A stretch of DNA of 33,212 nucleotides from an uncultured Bacteroidales bacterium (GTDB lineage: Bacteria > Bacteroidota > Bacteroidia > Bacteroidales > Bacteroidaceae): positions 1 through 33,212 of the forward strand of contig CADALZ010000041.1 in NCBI GenBank assembly GCA_902788865.1, read 5' to 3'. Every line of letters begins with the position of its first letter. Position 1 is the first letter of the stretch. The notes under the pieces are model-generated. The model saw only the letters and a program-made list of their open reading frames with translations, was not told where the DNA came from and did not search any database. The position numbers were made by a program, and so were the translations under genes. Of the stretch, positions 6,937 to 14,887 are shown piece after piece.

Positions 6937-9900
6937 CTATTTATAATTCTCGATTTTCACAGGGCCCAGCAAGCCAGCTGGCTGCAGAGGCTCGCTGCCA
7001 TCGAAGCCGCGGGCGTCTGTCCAGCCCACACGGGTGGTACCTGGCTGCTCATCGCCTATGAGACGGTTCACCCAGACATTGGCCACACGCACCAGAAGGA
7101 CGTTCTGCCCTGCCCTCACGGCCTTAGTGATATCGACTCTGTAGGGCTCTTTCCAAGCAGCGCCACAATACTCTCCGTTGACATAGACTTCTGCCAGATC
7201 GGCCACACGCCCTAAGTCGAGTATGGTCTTCTCTGCGGCTTCGGCCTCGAAGGTCTTGGTGTAGTCGGCTATGCCTGAGAAGTACTTGATGCCTTCATCT
7301 TCAGAGTCGGTATAGCTGCCCAAAGCAGGGAACTCGGCTGTAGCTGGAGCACCACGCTTCTCTTGGAAAGCTACGCTCCAAGGACCTTCAAGCGCTGTCT
7401 CGCTCTTCTGCAGGGCAGCAGGAACGGTATAGGCATCGGCTGCCCGGCCTGCAAAGACCACGAACACAGCATCGTCTGGCACCAGATTCAGCGTCACCTC
7501 TGTGCGCCCGTCTTTCTGGGCGTAGGTCACTTCTTCCTGCACACCGTTGTCTGGGTGCCAGAGCATAGGCTTCAGGCCACTGACGCGGAAGGAAAGGGTG
7601 ACGGTCTGATAGTCGCGTGCGGGCTTGTTTACCCAGTAGATCTCCGTACCTGGCAGAGTGCGGTGGAGGAACTTATAGCCTTCTGGCAGGGTGACATCCT
7701 GAGCCACACCAGCCGCACTGAGGAGCTGGGAAAGCTCTTTGGTCTCTACCACATTCTTACGACCGCTGTCCCAAATATCTGCCACCAGAGATTGGAACTC
7801 TGCAGCATCATCTGTGAGGGAGGCCGAACGCGTAGGACGCACACCTCCTACCCAAGCACCAGCCTTCACCAGCGCAGCAATCTTACGCAGCACGGGCACA
7901 GACATCACATCGACGTTGCGATCCATCCAGAGCACCTTGTAGGCGGTGCCGCCTGTAGAGACGAGCTGACCTTTATTATAAGAAATGTGGTTCAGCAGTC
8001 CGTCGGGATTGAGGTAGTCCCACTGATAGCCAGCAGGGATAGCGGGAGCACGATTGAAGACGGAGGTGACATTACCATCCTCACCATAGTAGTAGAGGAT
8101 ATCTGCCACATTCTTACCTGCCTGCAGCATGAAGCTGCTGCGTGACATATAGTCGGCCCAGATGCCTGCCAATGGTGCCCAACTGTCGTGGCGATTGAAC
8201 CATTGCCCTATGCCTCCGAGTGACATACCTGGCACGTGAACATCATCAGGCTGATGGGCACTCTCGTGGATGACGAAGCGATTGATACCGTTGGAGAGCT
8301 CACGATCGGCCACATACTTCAGATTGCCTGGATAGTAGGAATAGGACTTGCCTCCTCCACCTGGAGCCGTCATAGACTCTGCAGCAGCGATGTTCTGTCC
8401 GTAGATGTGTGCCACAGAGGCAGATTCCTTATCGTCAGCATCATAGACACTCATATCTGGCTGTCCGTCGGGACCCACTGGCACCCAAGGGGCAGTGACC
8501 CACATGGCACTCATAGGTACTTCTGCAGTAGCCTTGAGGTCCATACCGTCGCCCACATAGGCACGTCCGCCTTCGTGGCTCTCTGTATAGCGTCCCTTCA
8601 TGCCATATTCTTCCTTGGCAATCTTGGAAAGCAGGGTGTAGTTATCTGCTATCAGCTCGCCAATGGTGGCGCGCCAATCGAAGAGGAAGGCATCGCTCTG
8701 TGCAGGAGAGCCTATCACCTCGCCTGCAAGCACGGGGAGCCAGGTCTTGAGGTCGTATCCTCTGCGTGACTGGAACTCCTGGAACATGGCTGGGGTCCAC
8801 GTTTCGCACTCTGCCTCGTAGCTGTCGGTGAGCACATACTGTATGCCTCGCTGACCCATCAGTCCGCCAGAGGCTTTCTTATACATATCAAGGTAGGTGT
8901 GGAAATAGCGGGTCCAGGCCTCTGGGTCGAGCTTATCGACCTCCAAGCCTGTGGCTTCTACTGGGGCTGGGTGGTTCTGCTTGCCTGTGAGTGACCATCC
9001 GAAGCGGAGAATCTTCCACTCGCCCTCTGGGGCATTCCACGTGAGCTTGCCATTCTGGTAGTAGGAAGTCACATCTACCACATCGTCAGCTGAAGGGAAG
9101 GTCTCACCTTCTACCACTAGCGTAGGCACTGCGGTGAGGTTGGAAGCCGATGAGAAAGCGGCCTTATCCTCGAAACGGTTTACCATAGAATAAGGATAGA
9201 GCTCCAGCTCTGCTATCATGGTGCCTGCAGGAGGGGCTGAAGGGCCGCCACCCATACCGAATAAGCCTCCGCCTGCAGGGCGAGGATTGGCCACACGCAC
9301 ACGGAAATATTTAGCGGTAGTGGCGGGTACGCTGAGGGTGACTTGCGCCACGCTGCCTCCACGCACGTCGCAGACGGTGGTGAAGGTCTGGCCATCATTG
9401 CTGGCTTCGAGCTGGGTGGTAGCAGGGCCTCCGCCAAAGCCTCCGCCACCAGCGCCCACCATCTTGATGGACTTGATGGTGACTGGCTCTGGGTATTCAA
9501 ACTGTATCCAAGCGAAGCCTGCCTTATCGTCGCGAGGGAGCATCACAGCATCGGCGATGCTGCCGTTGGTGAGCTGCTCCAGGGTGAAACGACCTCCGCT
9601 GGAGGTGACCTTAGCCTCCATCTGTGCGGACGTCTGTCTGCCAGAGGGCTGCTTCACGGCTATCACGGCGATATCTTCGTAATACTCATAGTCTGTACCT
9701 GCGGCACCACGGCCTGCAGGAGCACCATCGAGGAAGGCGCCAGTGGTATGGGGCGGCTCAGGGAGCGTCATATCAACGGCACCAGAGGCGTAGGCCTGGC
9801 TCCAGACCAACTTCTTCATAGCGTCTTTCTCACTCACCCAAGGGCCACCTGTAGAGCTCCAACCTGGGGCAGAGGCCACGGTGAACTCCAAACCTAAGGA

Positions 9901-10239
9901 ATCGGCTACCTTCACAGCATAGGCGAAAGCATCTTGCCAGCCCTCGTCCATATATATGAGGCGCTTCTCCACTATGGTGGGGGTACCAAGTGCAGCGTCA
10001 AAATTGTGTACGCCACCCTGACGGGTGTCTTTCATCCATTGTAGATCCTTCAGGATGCCATCCTTCGTGATGTTGCCATTCATCCAGTGCCACCACACAC
10101 GGTTGCGGGCACTCAGAGGTGGATTCTCCCACCCTTTCTGAAGGTCGTCCAGAGAGTCTTGAGGTGCGCTGCAAGAGCATGCTATCAACAGCGCTGCGGC
10201 TACGGATACTAATTTTCTTACCATCATAAGTCTATACAT
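6937..10239 (-). CDS. GH106-type alpha-L-rhamnosidase lipoprotein
   Basis: 1100 residues if started at the ATG at 10239. The start shows a lipoprotein signal (VSVAAALLIAC followed by S), so the enzyme is probably anchored to the outer membrane. The GH106 signature runs from the beginning of the mature protein: RNRVWWHWMNGNITKDGI, DLQWMKDTRQGGVHNF, FTVASAPGWSSTGGPWV. A discoidin/F5-8C-like beta domain follows at about 225-345, with two Gly-rich loops. The central barrel carries TDSYEAE and the ESHEGG...ATAEVPM stretch, where acidic catalytic residues are expected. The C-terminus has a galactose-binding-like fold (RVADLAEVYVNGEYCG). Some members of this large family are annotated only as glycosyl hydrolases, so rhamnose specificity is inferred. 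First gene of the operon with the esterase and GH2. A start at 10272 would overlap the -7 element at 10270-10277 and is rejected; starts at 10227 or 10224 are possible. Confidence 0.82.
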   Translation of the reverse strand: MYRLMMVRKLVSVAAALLIACSCSAPQDSLDDLQKGWENPPLSARNRVWWHWMNGNITKDGILKDLQWMKDTRQGGVHNFDAALGTPTIVEKRLIYMDEGWQDAFAYAVKVADSLGLEFTVASAPGWSSTGGPWVSEKDAMKKLVWSQAYASGAVDMTLPEPPHTTGAFLDGAPAGRGAAGTDYEYYEDIAVIAVKQPSGRQTSAQMEAKVTSSGGRFTLEQLTNGSIADAVMLPRDDKAGFAWIQFEYPEPVTIKSIKMVGAGGGGFGGGPATTQLEASNDGQTFTTVCDVRGGSVAQVTLSVPATTAKYFRVRVANPRPAGGGLFGMGGGPSAPPAGTMIAELELYPYSMVNRFEDKAAFSSASNLTAVPTLVVEGETFPSADDVVDVTSYYQNGKLTWNAPEGEWKILRFGWSLTGKQNHPAPVEATGLEVDKLDPEAWTRYFHTYLDMYKKASGGLMGQRGIQYVLTDSYEAECETWTPAMFQEFQSRRGYDLKTWLPVLAGEVIGSPAQSDAFLFDWRATIGELIADNYTLLSKIAKEEYGMKGRYTESHEGGRAYVGDGMDLKATAEVPMSAMWVTAPWVPVGPDGQPDMSVYDADDKESASVAHIYGQNIAAAESMTAPGGGGKSYSYYPGNLKYVADRELSNGINRFVIHESAHQPDDVHVPGMSLGGIGQWFNRHDSWAPLAGIWADYMSRSSFMLQAGKNVADILYYYGEDGNVTSVFNRAPAIPAGYQWDYLNPDGLLNHISYNKGQLVSTGGTAYKVLWMDRNVDVMSVPVLRKIAALVKAGAWVGGVRPTRSASLTDDAAEFQSLVADIWDSGRKNVVETKELSQLLSAAGVAQDVTLPEGYKFLHRTLPGTEIYWVNKPARDYQTVTLSFRVSGLKPMLWHPDNGVQEEVTYAQKDGRTEVTLNLVPDDAVFVVFAGRAADAYTVPAALQKSETALEGPWSVAFQEKRGAPATAEFPALGSYTDSEDEGIKYFSGIADYTKTFEAEAAEKTILDLGRVADLAEVYVNGEYCGAAWKEPYRVDITKAVRAGQNVLLVRVANVWVNRLIGDEQPGTTRVGWTDARGFDGSEPLQPAGLLGPVKIENYK

Positions 10240-10269
10240 TATTTTTATTGTCTGCTTTGATTGCCTACA

Positions 10270-10300
10270 CAAAAGTACACCATATTATGTATCTGTGCAA
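10270..10300 (-). promoter_or_regulatory. promoter of the rhamnosidase-esterase-GH2 operon
   Basis: TTG (CAA at 10298-10300 on plus), 20-bp spacer, TACTTTTG (10270-10277). It is a full consensus match and excludes a start codon at 10272. Confidence 0.75.
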
Positions 10301-10334
10301 GGGTAAGTAAGGAAAGGGCATCAGAATAGTAAGC

Positions 10335-10363
10335 CTGATAATACCTAATGTCCTAATTATCAG
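10335..10363. promoter_or_regulatory. dyad upstream of the operon promoter (candidate operator)
   Basis: CTGATAAT (10335-10342) and ATTATCAG (10356-10363) form a perfect 8-bp inverted repeat with a 13-bp spacer, 35 bp upstream of the -33 element. The spacing fits an activator site. No U tract follows, so it is not a good terminator for the convergently reading LolA-like gene. Confidence 0.35.
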
Positions 10364-10393
10364 TGGGTATGGAAATTTCTTTAGTAAATAGGC

Positions 10394-10954
10394 CTACTGC
10401 CGTTTATCGGCGTAGGTATAGTCGGCATAAAGGCTGCGAGGAAAGGTGAAGAGGTCGTCGCTGATGCCTCCGTGATGGAAGTCGGTAATCTTGATGGTGG
10501 TAGAGAAGATGAACAGCTTCACGCGCACGGCCTCGGGATAGCCTTTGGCCTTCAGGGTGATGACGAGCTGACTGCCTTCGTCGCGGGCAGCGTAGGTGTA
10601 GTTGTCGGGCACGAAGGTGAACTTGGTGGCGTACTTGTCGCGCTTCTCGTCTGTGGCTCCATAGATCACCACCTCTTTCTTCTTGCGCTCCACACGCGTG
10701 TAGGTGCTGCCATCGTTCCAGGCGATGTATTTCTCATCGATGAACTTGCTTTTCTGGTTCTTGTACCAGATGGTGCCTTCTGTCTTGTAGATGCCTATGA
10801 TATTGACGGCATAGTGCAGCGAGCAGCCTTCGGAGCCGAAGACCATATCGTATTTCTCATCGAACAGCCGACGGGCTTGCTCTGGGGTATAGGTCTGCGC
10901 ATAGGTAAGGGCTGTGAGCAGGCAGAGCAGCAAAGATATAGTGACTTTTCTCAT
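10394..10954 (-). CDS. LolA-like periplasmic protein
   Basis: 186 residues from the ATG at 10954, with a signal peptide (MRKVTISLLLCLLTALTYAQ). The body resembles Bacteroidales LolA-like or outer-membrane lipoprotein carrier-type proteins: a helix with YTPEQARRLFDEKYDMVFG, then alternating strands such as GTIWYKNQKSKFIDEKYIAWNDG and YTRVERKKKEVVIY, and QLVITLKAKGYPEAVRVKL near the end. The LolA fold binds lipoprotein acyl chains in a half-barrel; whether this paralogue does so is unknown. A longer start at 11008 is rejected because a good promoter lies at 10988-11018. It is monocistronic: the next gene on the same strand begins with its own promoter at 10270-10300. Confidence 0.65.
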   Translation of the reverse strand: MRKVTISLLLCLLTALTYAQTYTPEQARRLFDEKYDMVFGSEGCSLHYAVNIIGIYKTEGTIWYKNQKSKFIDEKYIAWNDGSTYTRVERKKKEVVIYGATDEKRDKYATKFTFVPDNYTYAARDEGSQLVITLKAKGYPEAVRVKLFIFSTTIKITDFHHGGISDDLFTFPRSLYADYTYADKRQ

Positions 10955-10987
10955 TCTGAATCTAAAAGCGTTTTTCGTTTGGCGCCG

Positions 10988-11018
10988 CAAAAATAGGGAA
11001 AGTGGCATTGGGACGCAA
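10988..11018 (-). promoter_or_regulatory. promoter of the LolA-like gene
   Basis: TTG (CAA at 11016-11018 on plus), 20-bp spacer, TATTTTTG (10988-10995). It fixes the gene start at 10954. Confidence 0.75.
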
Positions 11019-11048
11019 ATTTTTTAAAGATAATTGAACTTTTTTCCT

Positions 11049-11056
11049 TAACTTTG
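11049..11056 (+). promoter_or_regulatory. -7-like element upstream of the 11070-11393 repeat
   Basis: TAACTTTG matches the -7 consensus on the plus strand, but no TTG lies at 19-20 bp (one lies at 12 bp). If used, the transcript of the lipoprotein gene at 11406 would run through the whole repeat element as a leader of about 340 nt. Confidence 0.3.
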
Positions 11057-11069
11057 CATGTAGTTTAGT

Positions 11070-11393
11070 AACTCAAGTTTCGCAAGTATGCTAGCATCCT
11101 GAAGGCAATGCCCCAGAGGGGCTTAATAGGGTAGCCAGCCATGTCAGTGGCTGGTAATATGGATGCTATAGAGAAACAGCGTGCCGTAGGTACGTAATAA
11201 ATATAGGTGGCGTACCTAAAGGCACGCATTCTATGGCCGCTATTTATCCAGCCATTGACATGGCTGGCTACCCTATTAGATGCCTATGGCATCACCTTGG
11301 ATTTTTGCATTTTGCATATTTGCATATTTTATTTTTTTAATTTTACGGCGTAGCCGTATAAGTGCCTACGGCATCACCTGCGAAACTTGAGTT
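11070..11393. repeat. palindrome-rich MITE/REP-like element
   Basis: Bounded by 15-bp perfect inverted ends AACTCAAGTTTCGCA (11070-11084) and its complement (11379-11393). Inside it is a second inverted repeat of about 31 bp with one mismatch (around 11126-11156 and 11249-11280, containing TAGGGTAGCCAGCCATG). Nested within that is a third, GCGTGCC...GGTACG paired with CGTACC...GGCACGC (about 11179-11230). The motif TGCCTA-GGCATCACCT also recurs twice (about 11281 and 11363). No credible gene is inside. It fills the 450-bp gap between the LolA-like gene and the lipoprotein. Its ends resemble those of the element at 14683-14873. Confidence 0.75.
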
Positions 11394-11405
11394 TTTGTAA
11401 TATTG

Positions 11406-11978
11406 ATGAAAATGATAAAGGTAGTTTTACTTTTTATGGTGCTGGTGGCGCTGGCTGCCTGCCAAAGCAAACAGGCGGCAAGCCCTGTCTCTGAAGGCAT
11501 TGCTGAGAGTGACGAACAGACAAGCTACACAACGGCGATAGATCGCTATCTGGTGGGCATAGGGAAGGAATATACCGCGGGTGAGCACTGCGTGCCTGCG
11601 CGCAGCATCGTGGCTGTGGACGAGCAGGACAAGTCGGATATCAAGGTGTGGGGCGACTTCTGGGTATTCAACTACAACCTGGTGGGCGATACGTTGAAGT
11701 GTGTCTCTGGGGGCAGTCATCCGGGGCTGATGCACATCTGCCAGACGGCCAACGGCTACGAGGTGACGGGCTTCGACCGGGTGGAGGATGGTGCATCGTA
11801 TCTGCCTAGTGCGCAGCGGATTTTCGGAGAGAAGTATGAGGCGTTTCATGCCATCAACAGCAATGCGGAGGAACGCGAGGTGGTGAGGGCGAAGATGCTA
11901 TCGGACTATGTGAAGGCGCATCAGCTCAAGGCGACCTTGTATCAAGACTATGGTTGGCCTGCGCAGAAGCTGCCTTAA
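11406..11978 (+). CDS. lipoprotein of unknown function
   Basis: 190 residues. The start MKMIKVVLLFMVLVALAAC is a lipoprotein signal with lipobox ALAAC, so the mature protein begins at the Cys about residue 19. The rest is small, acidic and mixed alpha/beta, with VWGDFWVFNYNLVGDTLKC and GGSHPGLMHICQ as its most distinctive stretches. I do not recognise the family. A small lipid-anchored NTF2-like or immunity-type fold is conceivable but unsupported. The leader is occupied by the 11070-11393 repeat element. It is followed in the same frame, directly after its TAA, by the remnant of an EamA transporter, so the original downstream neighbourhood has been altered by deletion. Confidence 0.75.
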   Translation: MKMIKVVLLFMVLVALAACQSKQAASPVSEGIAESDEQTSYTTAIDRYLVGIGKEYTAGEHCVPARSIVAVDEQDKSDIKVWGDFWVFNYNLVGDTLKCVSGGSHPGLMHICQTANGYEVTGFDRVEDGASYLPSAQRIFGEKYEAFHAINSNAEEREVVRAKMLSDYVKAHQLKATLYQDYGWPAQKLP

Positions 11979-12305
11979 CCTCTCTACCTCTTTTTCTTCC
12001 CCAGCCAGCAACCAGTGATGGTGATTCCAGAGGGGAGCAACCTCTGGTTTATGCTGTGCCACGCGCTATTCTGCACGGTGGGCATGTATCTGCTGCAGAT
12101 TCAGGCATTGAAGCGTCTCTCTGCCTTCACCGTGAATCTGACGTACAACCTGGAACCGTGCTACACGATAGTGTTGGCGTTCTTGATTTTTGGTGAAGGC
12201 AGGGAGATCAACTTCTCATTCTACATAGGCATAGCCCTGATATTGCTCAGTGTGCTGCTGCAGACGCTGCGGGCTATCAAAGCTCCAGCGGCACCACAAC
12301 CTTAA
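11979..12305 (+). pseudogene. EamA/DMT-family transporter, C-terminal remnant
   Basis: The reading frame directly after the lipoprotein stop encodes PLYLFFFPSQQPVMV and continues with CTVGMYLLQIQALKRLSAF, NLTYNLEPCYTIVLAFLIFG and FYIGIALILLSVLLQTL. These are the last three transmembrane helices of a Bacteroidetes EamA-family drug/metabolite exporter, which normally has about ten helices and 290-300 residues. About two thirds of the gene is missing. A GTG/ATG at 12015/12018 could start a ~96-residue product, but it would lack the first EamA repeat. The 3' end overlaps the convergent TonB-dependent receptor gene by 29 bp. Called a pseudogene by 5' deletion. Confidence 0.8.
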
Positions 12306-14634
12306 GGCCGAAATTGCGCCCCATGTTGAACACGCCACGACGGAGGGTGCGCTCATTCATAGCGGCATACTTCAGCCTGCTGAGGTGGCTCTGGTAGGCC
12401 GCATTGGTGAGGTTGGTGCCCGTGAGGAAGACGGAGAACAGGGTACGCCCTCTGTGCACCACATCTACGCCTGCAGAGGCATTGAGCAGCGTGTAGGCTG
12501 GCGTGGCTGTCTCTGTGCCGCCCACCCCATAGAAATGGTTCTGACGGAAGTGGTGCTCTATGCCCACAGACACGTAGAGATTGTTCAGCGTCTGGCCATC
12601 GCGGATGATGTCGTAGCGCAGGTCGGACGTCCAGCGTGGGGCAGGTGTCATAGGCAGATACTTCGCATCGCCCGTCTGGTGCAGGCGTGTGGCATTGACG
12701 TAGGAGAAGGTGTTCTGAAAGTGCAGAGGCTCCACAGGGTGGATATCCGCCAGCACCTCCCCACCCCACAGGCGGGCATCACTCCCCTTGTTCTGATAGA
12801 CTTCTTCGCCATCCAGAATCATGCCTTCGAGCTTCTCCAAGAAGATATAGTTGTCTATATGGTTGGCAAAGAGTGAGAGTTGGGCAGAGAAAACTTTAGA
12901 GGAATAGTCTATGCCCAGATCGCCCTGCCAACTATATTCGGGCTTCAGGTCGTGATTGCCCAGCTCGTAGCGGAAGGTACCCTCGTGCACACCATTGGCC
13001 CCCAGCTCACTGATGTTGGGCGCACGGAAGCCGCGCGAGAGGTTCAGGCGCAGGTTCAGCCCATCTGCCACATTGTAGATGGCACCAAGGCTGCCCGTGA
13101 GTCCGTCGAAGTCACGACTGAAGTCCTCGAAGCGCTCTTCTCCCTCGTCCATCAGGGCATAGCTATGCAGGTGACGACGGTCGTAGCGCAGTCCGCCACT
13201 CAGCGTGAGACGGCCCAGACTGCGAGTCACAGAGGCAAAGGCACCGATGTCGAAGAGGCGATAGTCTGGAATGAGGAACTCCTCGCCCTGGTTCTCGGAG
13301 TGCTGCCACATGCCAGAGATGCCCGTGGCAAACTTCCACCCGCCTCTGTCTGGCGAGAGGTAGTGAACATCGTAGTTCACGGTATGCAGGTGAAGCTGAA
13401 GTCCAGCCTCGTCTGGGGCTTCTACCTCCTCGTATTCCTCGCGTCGATTCTGCTGGTAGCCCACCACGGCCTTGAGTGTGCCATCGCCCACCACGAAGGA
13501 GTTTTCAGACACAGCCTTGTAGTGGTACACCTGCTGATAGGGCATGGGGTGAGCGTAGGAGTGGAAATCGTCTGAGGTAGCCCGCACTTCGTCTGGCTCG
13601 CCATCTATCAGCACTGGCTTCACGAAGGCACCTGTCTCATCGCGCTCGCCCTCTATGATGCCTGGCGTGGTGTGATAGGCAGAGAGCTTGAGGTGTGAGA
13701 AACCCCAACTGCGATTGAGGCCCAGCATGCCAGAGAGGGCGCGCTCACGGAACTGCGAGCCATAGACGTAGCCATCGTACTTGTTCTTATAGGCATGGGC
13801 CATCTTCTGGCTCCAGCGCACGTCCCACACCACATTATTCTTATTGCCTGCAAAGTTGAGCGTATAGTCGAAGAGGCCATTGTTGGTCTGGTATTCTGCC
13901 CCAGCATTGGCATGCATGTGTCCCAGAGGCAGCAGAGGCTCGTCATGCAGTATGAGCACGCCTGCCAAGGCATCAGAGCCATACATCAAGCTGGCAGGGC
14001 CCTTCAGGATTTCTACAGACCCTACAGACTGCCCATCGACCTCTATGCCGTGCTCATCGCCCCACTGCTGGCCTTCCTGACGCACGCCATCGTTCACCAC
14101 CACGATGCGATTGTAGCCCATGCCTCTGATCACTGGCTTGGAGATGCCGCTGCCTGTGGTGATCTGCGCCACGCCTGGCTCGTGGGCTATAGCGTCTATG
14201 AGGTTGGTAGAGGATGTTTCCTGCAGGAAACGGGTGCTGAGCACAGATACAGGTGTAGGCGATTTCTCTGCCAACGCGCTGCCTGTGAGGCCCGTCACCA
14301 CCACCTCTCCCAACATGGCATTGTTTTCTCGCAGCACAAAGTCGAGGATGCTGGTGGTGCGCAGATCTACCTCCTGAATGACGGTCTGATGTCCCACGTA
14401 GCTCACCTGTATGGTGGTCTTGATGGCTGGCAGATCATCTATGGTGTAAATGCCTTCTTGGTTGGTCACTGTCCCTACTCTAAGCGTTGGGAAATAAATA
14501 CTCGCTCCTACCACGCTACTTCCATCTACAGCGTCGGTAATGGTTCCACGTAGTGAAGCTTTGTCCACTGGCGGATTGGCTGTCACTCCCACGCACAGGC
14601 ATAGGAATGACAACAACAAATATAATTGTTTCAT
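12277..14634 (-). CDS. TonB-dependent outer-membrane receptor (probable metal or metal-chelate uptake)
   Basis: 785 residues. Order: signal peptide 1-19, carboxypeptidase-regulatory-like beta domain about 27-112 (LRGTITDAVDGSSVVGASIY... VSYVGHQT), plug domain about 115-230 (EVVVTGL, GISKPVIRGMGYNRIVVVNDGVRQEGQQWGD..., VEILKGPASLMYGSDALAGV), then a 22-strand barrel ending ...GLKVVVPLEL. The plug matches the CirA/HmuR/ZnuD-like group rather than SusC: it is short (SusC proteins exceed 950 aa) and has no SusD partner. The upstream neighbour (14888-15238) is a His/Cys-rich membrane protein, a pairing that suggests zinc or copper; this is inference. An inverted-repeat element sits between the two genes, and no good promoter was found directly upstream. 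The 3' end overlaps the EamA remnant. Confidence 0.85.
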   Translation of the reverse strand: MKQLYLLLSFLCLCVGVTANPPVDKASLRGTITDAVDGSSVVGASIYFPTLRVGTVTNQEGIYTIDDLPAIKTTIQVSYVGHQTVIQEVDLRTTSILDFVLRENNAMLGEVVVTGLTGSALAEKSPTPVSVLSTRFLQETSSTNLIDAIAHEPGVAQITTGSGISKPVIRGMGYNRIVVVNDGVRQEGQQWGDEHGIEVDGQSVGSVEILKGPASLMYGSDALAGVLILHDEPLLPLGHMHANAGAEYQTNNGLFDYTLNFAGNKNNVVWDVRWSQKMAHAYKNKYDGYVYGSQFRERALSGMLGLNRSWGFSHLKLSAYHTTPGIIEGERDETGAFVKPVLIDGEPDEVRATSDDFHSYAHPMPYQQVYHYKAVSENSFVVGDGTLKAVVGYQQNRREEYEEVEAPDEAGLQLHLHTVNYDVHYLSPDRGGWKFATGISGMWQHSENQGEEFLIPDYRLFDIGAFASVTRSLGRLTLSGGLRYDRRHLHSYALMDEGEERFEDFSRDFDGLTGSLGAIYNVADGLNLRLNLSRGFRAPNISELGANGVHEGTFRYELGNHDLKPEYSWQGDLGIDYSSKVFSAQLSLFANHIDNYIFLEKLEGMILDGEEVYQNKGSDARLWGGEVLADIHPVEPLHFQNTFSYVNATRLHQTGDAKYLPMTPAPRWTSDLRYDIIRDGQTLNNLYVSVGIEHHFRQNHFYGVGGTETATPAYTLLNASAGVDVVHRGRTLFSVFLTGTNLTNAAYQSHLSRLKYAAMNERTLRRGVFNMGRNFGLKVVVPLEL

Positions 14635-14682
14635 TCTTATTTTCTTTTTGGGTTATCACTATCTTTCCTTATAATCTCATAA

Positions 14683-14873
14683 CTCAAGTCTCGCAAGTGA
14701 TGCAAAGTCCACACTCATAATCCCTCCCCCATTGGGGGAGGTTAGGAGAGGAAAAGCGTCCTGCATAGGATGAGTGCGATGCTATGTGAAAGCCCTCACC
14801 TTACCTCTCCCAAGGGAGAGGGATTGGATAGGAGATCTCTCCCCAAAAGTAATTTGCTCACTTGCAGAACTTG
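14683..14873. repeat. short inverted-repeat element with 10-bp target-site duplication
   Basis: Ends are CTCAAGTCTCGCAAGTGA (left) and TCACTTGCAGAACTTG (right), imperfect inverted repeats (13 of 16). The element is flanked by identical AATCTCATAA at 14673-14682 and 14874-14883. Inside are two perfect-type palindromes, CCTCCCCCATTGGGGGAGG (about 14726) and CCTCTCCCAAGGGAGAGG (about 14804). The termini resemble those of the 11070-11393 element. It carries no gene, consistent with a non-autonomous MITE. Confidence 0.75.
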
Positions 14874-14887
14874 AATCTCATAAGAAG

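Noticed and set aside
7363-8145. Long antisense frames opposite the GH106, S41 and CE1 genes (for example 7363-8145, 18827-20230, 26305-27291).
   Set aside because: They are shadows of strongly supported genes with conserved catalytic motifs; the shadow proteins lack recognisable domains.
12277-14634. SusC-type glycan importer.
   Set aside because: 785 residues is too short, there is no SusD neighbour, and the plug resembles metal or siderophore receptors.
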